Assembly (NCBI GenBank): GCA_050996405.1
Contig: JBPCRW010000139.1
Span: 1 to 7,232 of the forward strand
Direction of reading: 5' to 3'
DNA: 7,232 bases
Origin: JBPCRW01 sp050996405
GTDB lineage: Bacteria > Acidobacteriota > Blastocatellia > Pyrinomonadales > Pyrinomonadaceae
In this document: one piece after another, positions 1 through 5,712 of the stretch
Position numbering within the stretch: position 1 is the stretch's first letter
Layout: the number at the start of each line of letters is the position of its first letter
The notes under the pieces: generated by a model
The model's input: only the letters and a program-made list of their open reading frames with translations
What the model was told of the DNA's origin: nothing
Database searches by the model: none
Translations under genes and position numbers: made by a program

Positions 1-149
1 ACTTCGCGGTTGTTAAAATCAATCTTCGTGTAAATTCCCAGAGAGCCGACGATTCTGGTAATCGGGTCCCAATTCATCTCGACCAAATTTTTGTTTTCCG
101 ACGGCGGCAAAACCGATTTTGTCATTCTTTCCCTAACAGCGTCTTTCAT
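1..149 (-). CDS. hhyL: [NiFe]-hydrogenase large subunit, group 1h, N-terminal part only
   Basis: Partial gene. Its start is at 149 and it runs off the left edge of the window, leaving 49 codons. The large subunit carries the Ni-Fe active site that splits H2. The translation contains WDPITRIVGSLGIYTKIDF, at about residues 27-45. This is the N-terminal signature of [NiFe]-hydrogenase large subunits (DPITRIEGH in most groups), and the VGSLGIYTKIDF version is the one I associate with group 1h (high-affinity, actinobacterial type). The ATG at 149 is chosen because GGAGG lies at 157-161, seven bases upstream. A second in-frame Met at codon 9 has no such site. The gene begins 15 bases after the small-subunit stop, so the two are co-transcribed. 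The four Ni-binding cysteines lie outside the window and cannot be checked. Confidence 0.93.
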   Translation of the reverse strand, partial: MKDAVRERMTKSVLPPSENKNLVEMNWDPITRIVGSLGIYTKIDFNNRE

Positions 150-164
150 TTTTATTCCTCCTTG

Positions 165-1229
165 TTAATAATTTCTCGGCTGGTATCCGGTGGTTAATTC
201 TTCGCCGCGATGCCGCCATTTCGGTTCTTTGTCAACCGTGTGATTGGTGATGCCGCGCAGAGAGCGAATCATTCGCCCATAAACGCCGACTATTGCCGAC
301 GACAAAGTTCCGCCCGGCGGCTCGTCCATAAACGGCATAAATTTGTCTGGAAAACCGGGCATCGTGCAGCCGATACAAATTCCGCCGACGTTCGGACAGC
401 CGCCGATGCCGCGCTGCCAGCCGCGTTTCGTCACGTTGCAATTGACAACCGGACCCCAGCAGCCCATTTTCACCAGACATTTCGGCGAGCCGTATTCGTG
501 CGCGAAATCGCCCTGCTCGTAATAGCTGCCGCGGTCGCAGCCTTCGTGAACGGTTTTTCCAAACAGCCAGGTCGGGCGCAACTGCTTGTCGAGCGGAATC
601 ATCGGAGCGATTCCCGCAACCTGATATAACAGATACGTCAGCGTCTCCATAAAATTGTCCGGCTGAATCGGACAGCCCGGAACGTTGACGATTGGCAGTC
701 CAGCCTTTGATTTCCAATCCCAGCCGAGATAATCCGCCAAGCCCATACAACCCGTCGGATTTCCAGCCATCGCGTGGATGCCGCCGTATGTGGCGCAAGT
801 TCCTGCCGCCATTATCGCCAGAGCTTTCGGCGCGAGCCGGTCAATCCACTCGCACGTTGTAATCGGCTGTCCGGTGTCCGGGTCTGTTCCCATCCCCGCC
901 CAATAGCCTTCGGCTTTTATATTTTCATTCGGAATCGAGCCTTCGACGACCAGCACGAACGGGTCAAGTTCGCCGCGCCACGCCTGATAAAAATAATCGA
1001 GAAACTCGTCGCCGACTTCATACGCCAAAACCGGATTGTGCAGATGCACTTTCGGAAGTCCGGGAATCGCGCCCAGCAAAACATCTTCGATACTCGGCTG
1101 CTCGGCGTTGGTCAGCGAAATAGTATCGCCGTCGCAGCTTAAACCCGCCGTAATCCAAATAATATGCACGTCGCTGACAGCCGGAGCTTTTTGCGTCTTC
1201 CGACCGTATGGAACATTTTCTGTTGCCAT
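165..1229 (-). CDS. hhyS: [NiFe]-hydrogenase small subunit, group 1h (high-affinity H2 uptake)
   Basis: Complete gene of 354 residues for the iron-sulfur subunit that carries electrons from the Ni-Fe site of HhyL towards the respiratory chain. Cluster ligands can be read by position. Proximal: C32, C145 (GTCATYGG) and C186 (VPGCP), with D35 where most hydrogenases have cysteine (CxxD instead of CxxC). A 3Cys/1Asp proximal cluster is, to my knowledge, what the Ralstonia actinobacterial-type enzyme has. Distal: H228, C231, C251, C257. Medial: C264, C285, C288, plus C278 about where standard enzymes have proline, which would allow [4Fe4S] rather than [3Fe4S]. There is no twin-arginine signal peptide at the N-terminus, so no Tat export is indicated, as is usual for this group. 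The start is fixed by GGAGGG at 1235-1240. In Acidobacteriota and Actinobacteriota such enzymes scavenge atmospheric H2 during carbon starvation. Group assignment is from sequence motifs only. Confidence 0.95.
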   Translation of the reverse strand: MATENVPYGRKTQKAPAVSDVHIIWITAGLSCDGDTISLTNAEQPSIEDVLLGAIPGLPKVHLHNPVLAYEVGDEFLDYFYQAWRGELDPFVLVVEGSIPNENIKAEGYWAGMGTDPDTGQPITTCEWIDRLAPKALAIMAAGTCATYGGIHAMAGNPTGCMGLADYLGWDWKSKAGLPIVNVPGCPIQPDNFMETLTYLLYQVAGIAPMIPLDKQLRPTWLFGKTVHEGCDRGSYYEQGDFAHEYGSPKCLVKMGCWGPVVNCNVTKRGWQRGIGGCPNVGGICIGCTMPGFPDKFMPFMDEPPGGTLSSAIVGVYGRMIRSLRGITNHTVDKEPKWRHRGEELTTGYQPRNY

Positions 1230-1269
1230 TGTTACCCTCCTTAAATTTTATTGTTATCCCAAAAATTCA

Positions 1270-1298
1270 ATTATAAACCGACTTTTTATCCGCGTTTA
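1270..1298 (-). promoter_or_regulatory. Candidate promoter of the hydrogenase operon
   Basis: On the minus strand a perfect TATAAT (1270-1275) lies about 41 bases upstream of the hhyS start, which would give a leader of roughly 33 bases carrying the GGAGGG site. The -35 region is poor: TAAACG (1293-1298) at 17-bp spacing, or TTAAAC (1294-1299, three of six matches) at 18. A weak -35 fits a promoter that needs an activator or an alternative sigma factor. That would suit a stationary-phase hydrogenase, but this is inference. Confidence 0.4.
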
Positions 1299-1416
1299 AT
1301 TAAGTATTTTATTCCGCAAAATCAATAATTTACGCGCTCTTTTCAGTTGGCGTAATGTGCCTGCGCTGGAAAGTTAGAATTGGCTATTTTTCGCTGAACC
1401 TTTAAAAAATACGCGG

Positions 1417-1422
1417 TAAAAT
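1417..1422 (+). promoter_or_regulatory. Candidate -10 box of a small RNA
   Basis: TAAAAT (five of six matches to TATAAT) would place a transcription start near 1429-1430, just before the CCTCTCGGCTC segment whose CGGCTC pairs with GAGCCG downstream. The -35 region at 17-bp spacing is CTGAAC (1394-1399), matching the consensus at only three positions. On its own this is weak. It gains support from its position relative to the orphan terminator. Confidence 0.3.
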
Positions 1423-1428
1423 TATTGA

Positions 1429-1594
1429 AAAGCCTCTCGGCTCGACAAAAATTTCTGCACACTTCGATTATTTCTGTATTTCGTTATCGGATTTTAAGCG
1501 GCGGACGCGCCCAGAGGCGACCGCGTAACCAAAGGTTTCAAAGAGCCGCACTAGGGAATGCCGAAAAGTTATTTAATAACCGTTTCGGCTTTTT
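1429..1594 (+). ncRNA. Candidate independent small RNA, about 165 nt, family not recognised
   Basis: A plus-strand intrinsic terminator at 1560-1594 has no plus-strand gene before it in the window, because the neighbour on that side (hhyS) is read leftwards. Something short must therefore end there. The segment before it can fold. CGGCTC (1438-1443) pairs with GAGCCG (1543-1548) as a long-range closing stem. GCGG (1501-1504) with CCGC (1521-1524) encloses CGCC/GGCG around a CAGA loop. AACC-AAA-GGTT forms a small hairpin at 1527-1537. The left side of the closing stem (1444-1497) is AT-rich and apparently unpaired, giving a one-sided bulge loosely like 6S RNA, but I recognise no conserved 6S, tmRNA, SRP or riboswitch sequence. 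The 5' end is a guess from the -10 candidate at 1417. Confidence 0.42.
1560..1594 (+). terminator. Intrinsic (rho-independent) terminator, plus strand
   Basis: The outer stem GCCGAAA (1560-1566) pairs with TTTCGGC (1583-1589). An inner stem GTTATT (1568-1573) pairs with AATAAC (1575-1580). A run of five T follows (1590-1594). On the minus strand the hairpin is not followed by a T-run, so it acts only on plus-strand transcription. It cannot serve the hydrogenase operon (minus, starting at 1229) or the glycosyltransferase (starting downstream at 1847). Confidence 0.75.
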
Positions 1595-1599
1595 AATAA

Positions 1600-1632
1600 A
1601 CGTGACAATTCTGATTGTTATTTATTCCACGT
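1600..1632. repeat. Nested imperfect palindrome
   Basis: ACGTG (1600-1604) and CACGT (1628-1632) enclose ACAAT (1605-1609) and ATTGT (1614-1618). It sits just after the terminator and about 215 bases before the glycosyltransferase start. It could be a regulator-binding site or a weak second hairpin. In such AT-rich DNA it may also be chance. Confidence 0.25.
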
Positions 1633-1846
1633 CAATTTGCAAGAAAAATTTAAATTATTATTTTGTAAAGATTAAACGGTTCAAACTAGCGGCTGCGAAA
1701 TCCAGTAAAAAAAATTTTCGATATAAAATCTTTAGCATTTGTTAGAATAATTGAAAAAAGGATTTGCGAATCCAAAATTATATTGAGATTAAGAACTGCA
1801 AAAATCCGCATCTTCGGTTTGCTCAAAAAACTTTAATTTTGGCTGA

Positions 1847-3040
1847 ATGACATTCTTGAATTTACAAAATTTACACGAAAAATTAGTTGAATCGCCTGTT
1901 AAACCCAAATGTTTTTTTACGATTGTCATACCCGTGCGTAACGAAGCGAAATATATTGGCGAAACTCTCAAAAGTTTCTCTTGTCAGGTTGATTTAGAAA
2001 ATCAGCCGCTTGATTTTCGCCAATTTGAAATAATTTTTCTGGTCAATAATTCGAGCGACGAATCGGCGGAAATTATTCGTCGCCAGCGTGACAAAAATCA
2101 ATTTCCAATAATTCATCTTGCCGAAAAAAATCTGCCCGCCGAACAATCAAACGTCGGTTACGTCAGGCGTTGGCTGATGAACGAGGCTTTTTTAAGACTG
2201 CGTTTTAATAAATTTAGCGGCGGAATAATCGCCACGACAGACGGGGACAGCGAAATCGCGCCCGATTGGATTGCGGCAACCGTCGCGGAAATTAGACTGG
2301 GCGCGGATGCCGTCGGCGGGCGAATTTTTATCAAACCTGACGAATTGCGAATGATGAACGCGAAATGCCGCGCGTTTCATCTTCGTGATACGGGTTATCG
2401 TTTGCTGGCAGCGGAAGTCGAATCACGAATTGATTATCTGGCGCACGACGCGCCGCCGCGTCATCATCAGCATTTTAACGGCAGTTTCGCCGTCACCACT
2501 TCGGCTTTTGAAAAAGCGGGCGGCGTGCCGCAAGTCCGTTTTCTGGAAGATGTCGCTTTTTATCACGCGCTGCTGCGTGTGGACGCGCGTTTTCGCCACA
2601 GTCCGTCGGTTCGCGTGCAGACTTCGGCGCGTTCCGAAGGCAGAACCGAATCGGGACTTTCCACGCAAATCGGAGAATGGACGACGATGGGTCAAAACGG
2701 CGTTGAATATTTGGTGGAAAGCGCGGCGGCAATCGAACGCCGCCTGCGGGCGCGGAAAAACCTGCGCTGTTCATGGCGGGAAATTCAAAATAAAAATCGT
2801 TGTCAAAAGGACAAAATTAAAACGCTCGCCGGCGATTTGCTGATTCCTTTTGAATATCTGCAAAACGAAATATCCGCGCCGCAAACCTTCGGCAGTTTGT
2901 ATGAAAAAGTTTTGTGCGAACAAAATCAAAACGGCGAGTGGAAAAAAGAAAATTCTCTGACGACGGTCGAAAAAGCGATTTCCGATTTGCGTTCGCTGCT
3001 TGAGAAATTCAGACGCGGCGAGAGAAAGTTTTCCGCGTGA
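1847..3040 (+). CDS. Family 2 glycosyltransferase (GT-A fold)
   Basis: Complete gene of 397 residues for a glycosyltransferase that moves a sugar from a nucleotide-sugar donor to an unknown acceptor. The GT-A signature is clear: TIVIPVRNEAKYIGETLKSF (about residues 25-44) starts the nucleotide-binding fold, TDGDSE (131-136) carries the metal-binding D132 and D134, and FLED (232-235) matches the catalytic ED region of GT2 enzymes. The C-terminal 120 residues are charged and probably helical, with no membrane segments, so the protein should be soluble or peripheral. The ATG at 1847 gives a 22-residue lead before the fold; there is no Shine-Dalgarno site, and the next in-frame ATG (codon 111) would destroy the fold. 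The gene faces the methyltransferase gene tail to tail with one base between the stop codons. Its neighbours (deacetylase, NodS-like methyltransferase) suggest it handles an amino sugar such as GlcNAc. That is inference; donor and acceptor are unknown. Confidence 0.88.
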   Translation: MTFLNLQNLHEKLVESPVKPKCFFTIVIPVRNEAKYIGETLKSFSCQVDLENQPLDFRQFEIIFLVNNSSDESAEIIRRQRDKNQFPIIHLAEKNLPAEQSNVGYVRRWLMNEAFLRLRFNKFSGGIIATTDGDSEIAPDWIAATVAEIRLGADAVGGRIFIKPDELRMMNAKCRAFHLRDTGYRLLAAEVESRIDYLAHDAPPRHHQHFNGSFAVTTSAFEKAGGVPQVRFLEDVAFYHALLRVDARFRHSPSVRVQTSARSEGRTESGLSTQIGEWTTMGQNGVEYLVESAAAIERRLRARKNLRCSWREIQNKNRCQKDKIKTLAGDLLIPFEYLQNEISAPQTFGSLYEKVLCEQNQNGEWKKENSLTTVEKAISDLRSLLEKFRRGERKFSA

Positions 3041-3041
3041 A

Positions 3042-3635
3042 TCAGAGTTTTTCCCAGACATCGAGGCGATATTTTTCGGCGCGTAAATTTTTCACCGGAC
3101 GCAGTTTATTTTCGCTCCCTCCGGCAAACGAATCGTGAACTTCGTCGCCCGTCTGCGGATAATCTTCGACCGCCGGTGTCCAGTGAATCAAAACAACATT
3201 TCCGCGAGGTTTGAGATGCGCGATTGTTTTTTCAAACGTCAATTTCCAATCTTCGATATTAAAGTAATATCCAACTTCCGAAATTAATATCAAATCAAAC
3301 GCGCGTTCGGGAAATTCCTGCGGAATTCGCATCAATCGAATTTCGACATTCGTTAAATCGCGGCATCTGGCGCGGGCTTGATTCAAGGCTTTTTCGCTTA
3401 CGTCAACCGCCAGCAGAGACGCGCAGCGAGATGCGAGTTTCGCGGTTAAAATTCCAATCGAACAGCCGATTTCAAGCGCCGATTCGTAATTTTCGCGCGG
3501 CAGAGCATCGAGCGTCGCGGCATATTTGGCGGCTTCGTATTCGCTCGACGCGAAATTCCAAGGGTCTTCGTTTGCATTATAAACGTTTTCAAAATATTCC
3601 GGCGCGAGCGATTTTTTCGGTGTCGAATCGTTCAT
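3042..3635 (-). CDS. NodS-like SAM-dependent methyltransferase
   Basis: Complete gene of 197 residues for a class I SAM-dependent methyltransferase. Motif I is LEIGCSIG (54-61, ExGxxxG with E55) and the acidic residue ending strand 2 is D78 in AVDVSE. The N-terminal block DPWNFASSEYEAAKYAATLDAL (about 24-45) is typical of the NodS family. NodS N-methylates the deacetylated glucosamine at the non-reducing end of rhizobial lipo-chitooligosaccharides. Length is close to NodS proteins. The start codon overlaps the stop of the PIG-L deacetylase gene (ATGA, 3632-3635), with GGAAG seven bases upstream inside the deacetylase gene. The two are thus translationally coupled, and a deacetylase would expose the amine that a NodS-like enzyme methylates. 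Related PIG-L and methyltransferase domains are, from memory, also found fused in some bacteria. Substrate is inferred, not shown. Confidence 0.87.
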   Translation of the reverse strand: MNDSTPKKSLAPEYFENVYNANEDPWNFASSEYEAAKYAATLDALPRENYESALEIGCSIGILTAKLASRCASLLAVDVSEKALNQARARCRDLTNVEIRLMRIPQEFPERAFDLILISEVGYYFNIEDWKLTFEKTIAHLKPRGNVVLIHWTPAVEDYPQTGDEVHDSFAGGSENKLRPVKNLRAEKYRLDVWEKL

Positions 3636-4381
3636 TTAATTTCTTCCAGATAAACTTCAAAAGGCGCGGCGAAATGCGCCAGAATTTTCGCCGACAGACG
3701 AAATCCGCGAGGGTCGTCGTCAATTAAATCGGTCGTCTGCGAAACGTGCGCGGCGATGGCAAATTGTTTTTTCCCGAAGACTTTTTCGATGTCCAAACGC
3801 CACGCGCGAATTTCATTTTCCGACGGCAAATCTTTTTCTTCGGCGAGTTCCCAGAGCCAAATCGGATATTCAATCAAACGAATTCTAAAATCAACCGAAT
3901 TCGTCGCGGCGCGCGTAATTTGCTGCGTCGCGCGGTGGTCTGGATGCGGGTCATATCGCCACGGCGCGAGAATTGTCTGCGGCTGTTTTTCCATCAAAAA
4001 ATTTTTTATTTTTTCGACCGCCGAATCAAAATCCGGTGAGTTTTCGTCCGGCACAGCGCGGTCACGATAACGCAAAAACGTAATTTCATTTTCCGAAACG
4101 CCGAGAATTTCAAGCGCGTTTCTCATTTCCGTTTCGCGCAAATCGCGCAGTTTTTCGGGCGGAAATTTGCGCGAATTCGGATGCGAAAGCGTGCCGTCGC
4201 TCATCGTCACGACGCTGACCGGCAAATCGAATTTTCGCAAGAGCGCAATCGCTCCGCCGCAACCCAGAGATTCGTCGTCCGGGTGCGGCGCGAAAACCAT
4301 TGTTTTTCCCCATTCGACGACGGTTTCGGATTTCTTAATCTCAAGATTTTCGGGTTTAAATCGGAAAAATTTACTCGTCAT
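3632..4381 (-). CDS. PIG-L/LmbE family N-acetylglucosaminyl deacetylase
   Basis: Complete gene of 249 residues for a zinc-dependent deacetylase of the PIG-L/LmbE/MshB family, which removes acetyl groups from N-acetylglucosamine conjugates. APHPDDESLG (31-40) is the first metal motif. By analogy with MshB, H33 and D36 bind zinc and D35 is the general base. DPHPDHRA (144-151) gives the third ligand, H149. There is no signal peptide or membrane segment, so it should act in the cytoplasm on a small molecule, glycolipid or glycan intermediate. The ATG at 4381 overlaps the end of the dehydrogenase-like gene by 11 bases, and its stop overlaps the methyltransferase start, so three genes form one coupled unit. 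No good Shine-Dalgarno site is visible at its start, which fits translation by coupling. Family is secure; the actual substrate is unknown. Confidence 0.93.
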   Translation of the reverse strand: MTSKFFRFKPENLEIKKSETVVEWGKTMVFAPHPDDESLGCGGAIALLRKFDLPVSVVTMSDGTLSHPNSRKFPPEKLRDLRETEMRNALEILGVSENEITFLRYRDRAVPDENSPDFDSAVEKIKNFLMEKQPQTILAPWRYDPHPDHRATQQITRAATNSVDFRIRLIEYPIWLWELAEEKDLPSENEIRAWRLDIEKVFGKKQFAIAAHVSQTTDLIDDDPRGFRLSAKILAHFAAPFEVYLEEIK

Positions 4382-5573
4382 CGCCGCGCCACAATTCGCC
4401 GTTTTGTTTGTCTGATTTTAAGGCAAAATCGCCGATTCCGGCGAGCGTCGCGTCCGGCGCGGCTTGCCGCAGATACATTTTTAAATCGCGGATAACGCGC
4501 TCGAAATGATAAGGTTTTAACAGCCCGCGACTGCCGATTGAGCGTTCGCAGCCGAGCATTATATTTTGACAAATTTGCTCGATTGCCGTCCGCGTCATTC
4601 CGGCGTAATGCAAAACCCGTTCAAGATTTTCAGTGTTTTTTTCACGCAGAAACCTGTCAAAAATTTTCGACGCGCCGCGCAGCCAGAGATTTCCGCTTTC
4701 GACGGCGATTGCCATTTCGCCCAATCGCATTTGCTGAAACGCATCGCCCGCGCGATTTAATTCGCGCAAAAACTCGCGCGTCAAATCAAACAAAAGTTCC
4801 GCCGCGCCGAGTTGGACTGCCGCAAAACGAATCGCGCCGCCGCCGAAAAACGGTTGTTTGTAATAATCGTCCGGCTCTCCGATAAAATCTTCTGCGGAAA
4901 TTTCCACGCCGGAAAAATCCACGCGGTAACTGCGCGACGAACGCATTCCGAGCGGCTGCCACCACGAATCGTCGAAGGCGATTTTCACTTTGTCCATTGA
5001 CAAAACAAACATCTGCCAGCCGCCGTCTGCTAGTTTTCCGGTGACAATCGGACGATTAACAAAACCCGCGCCGGAAGCAAAAGTTTTCGCGCCTTCCAGA
5101 CGAAATTTATTTTCTTTTGCCGGAATAATTTTCACGCCGTCGCTCGCTTCGGTATTCCACACGCCGAAAAGAGTTTTTCGGCAACGCGCTTCAATTGCCA
5201 ATTTTTCGATTTGCTTTGGTTCGGCATATTCGTTAATCAATTGCCAGGCGTTAAAATGTCCTTCAAAAATGCGTCCGACAACCAGATTTCCGTAGCCCAA
5301 TTGTTTGAGCAAAGTCAAAAGCTCAAACGTCGTTCCGGCTTTTATTCCCAAGCCCGCGCCGCCGTAAATTTTTGGAATTACGGCTTCCAAAATTCCGGCT
5401 TCCGCGATTTTGTCAAAAGTTTGCGCCGGAAAAGATTTCGCGCAATCGGTGACGGCGGCTTCCGTAATTGCTTCAAGCGAAATTTTCCGCGCCCGCTTTC
5501 TAAGTTCGGAAAAAGAAATATCAGAAACTTTTTTCTCAAAAAAGATTTTGGTTGTTTGGCTGGCTGCTGTCAT
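4371..5573 (-). CDS. Acyl-CoA dehydrogenase-like flavoprotein
   Basis: Complete gene of 400 residues with the overall build of the acyl-CoA dehydrogenase family: a helical N-terminal domain (about 1-130, with ILEAVIPKIYGGAGLG at 61-76), a middle beta domain (about 135-230, with GAKTFASGAG at 161-170 near the flavin), and a helical C-terminal domain. In classical enzymes the C-terminal region reads RDAxx...EGTxxI and supplies the catalytic glutamate. Here RDLKMYLRQAAPDATLAG (362-379) has no glutamate at that spot. The reaction may therefore not be standard acyl-CoA dehydrogenation; flavin hydroxylase-type or oxidase-type relatives also exist in this family. Its stop overlaps the PIG-L gene by 11 bases. 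Upstream lies a 105-bp inverted-repeat element and then the glycosidase gene. No Shine-Dalgarno site precedes the ATG; instead TTTTGCAACTTA abuts it, nearly as before the glycosidase gene. Confidence 0.85.
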   Translation of the reverse strand: MTAASQTTKIFFEKKVSDISFSELRKRARKISLEAITEAAVTDCAKSFPAQTFDKIAEAGILEAVIPKIYGGAGLGIKAGTTFELLTLLKQLGYGNLVVGRIFEGHFNAWQLINEYAEPKQIEKLAIEARCRKTLFGVWNTEASDGVKIIPAKENKFRLEGAKTFASGAGFVNRPIVTGKLADGGWQMFVLSMDKVKIAFDDSWWQPLGMRSSRSYRVDFSGVEISAEDFIGEPDDYYKQPFFGGGAIRFAAVQLGAAELLFDLTREFLRELNRAGDAFQQMRLGEMAIAVESGNLWLRGASKIFDRFLREKNTENLERVLHYAGMTRTAIEQICQNIMLGCERSIGSRGLLKPYHFERVIRDLKMYLRQAAPDATLAGIGDFALKSDKQNGELWRGDDE

Positions 5574-5585
5574 TAAGTTGCAAAA
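5574..5585 (-). promoter_or_regulatory. Start-adjacent motif shared with the glycosidase gene
   Basis: TTTTGCAACTTA directly precedes ATGACA, the first two codons of the dehydrogenase-like gene. The glycosidase gene has TTTTGCAGCTTATA directly before its own ATGACA. The glycosyltransferase has a weaker version (AATTTTGGCTGA then ATGACA). The motif takes the place of a Shine-Dalgarno site. It could be a translation-initiation or operator element, or a trace of duplication. Function unknown. Confidence 0.4.
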
Positions 5586-5586
5586 T

Positions 5587-5691
5587 TAGGACTTTCTCAA
5601 AATGCGGAAACACGCTGCGCCCGTAAGTGTGTTTTTATTTGCTATTGCGCCTTTACTCCGTGCGGGCTTCTGCAAAAATGAGAAAGTCCTA
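5587..5691. repeat. MITE-like inverted-repeat element, 105 bp
   Basis: TAGGACTTTCTCA (5587-5599) and its exact reverse complement (5679-5691) bound the element. Similarity between the two arms continues imperfectly inward (AATGCGGAA against the complement of TTCTGCAAAA). Further internal pairings are possible, such as GCCCG (left half) with CGGGC (right half) and AACAC with GTGTT. Both ends carry TA, which would fit insertion at a TA dinucleotide as for IS630/Tc1-like or some IS5-group elements, though two bases prove little. It contains no transposase and its short open frames are not gene-like. It fills most of the 139 bases between the glycosidase and dehydrogenase genes, and as RNA would fold into a long hairpin in the middle of the presumed operon. 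No second copy is in this window. Confidence 0.6.
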
Positions 5692-5712
5692 CAAATATTA
5701 AATTTAAATTTT

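Larger units (their letters stand above)
1230..1846. other. Long AT-rich spacer between divergent hydrogenase and glycosyltransferase genes
   Basis: This stretch of about 617 bases has no convincing protein gene. It holds the hydrogenase ribosome binding site and promoter candidate at the left end. A segment with several inverted repeats follows (about 1438-1548), ending in a plus-strand intrinsic terminator (1560-1594). After that come a nested imperfect palindrome (1600-1632) and an AT-rich tract leading to the glycosyltransferase start. I saw no tRNA, recognised riboswitch or CRISPR repeat. No Shine-Dalgarno site precedes the ATG at 1847, and no clear promoter for that gene could be picked out of the AT-rich background at 1640-1830. 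Confidence 0.7.

Noticed and set aside
232..798. Long overlapping frames in other phases across the hydrogenase and cluster genes
   Set aside because: They lie opposite or out of frame to genes with clear conserved motifs and show no motifs themselves; long shadow frames are common in such base composition.
1438..1560. 6S RNA, tmRNA, tRNA or riboswitch in the spacer
   Set aside because: The fold is only loosely 6S-like, and I could find none of the conserved sequence blocks of these families, so only a generic small RNA is proposed.
1425..1745. Open frame of 106 codons on the plus strand in the spacer
   Set aside because: It runs across the terminator hairpin, has no Shine-Dalgarno site, and its translation is a low-complexity mix of Lys, Asn, Arg and Phe without any recognisable domain.
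1754..1773. Possible minus-strand terminator (GGATT-CGCA-AATCC followed by six T)
   Set aside because: The stem is only five base pairs and mostly A-T, and no minus-strand gene would end there, as the gene to the right is on the plus strand.
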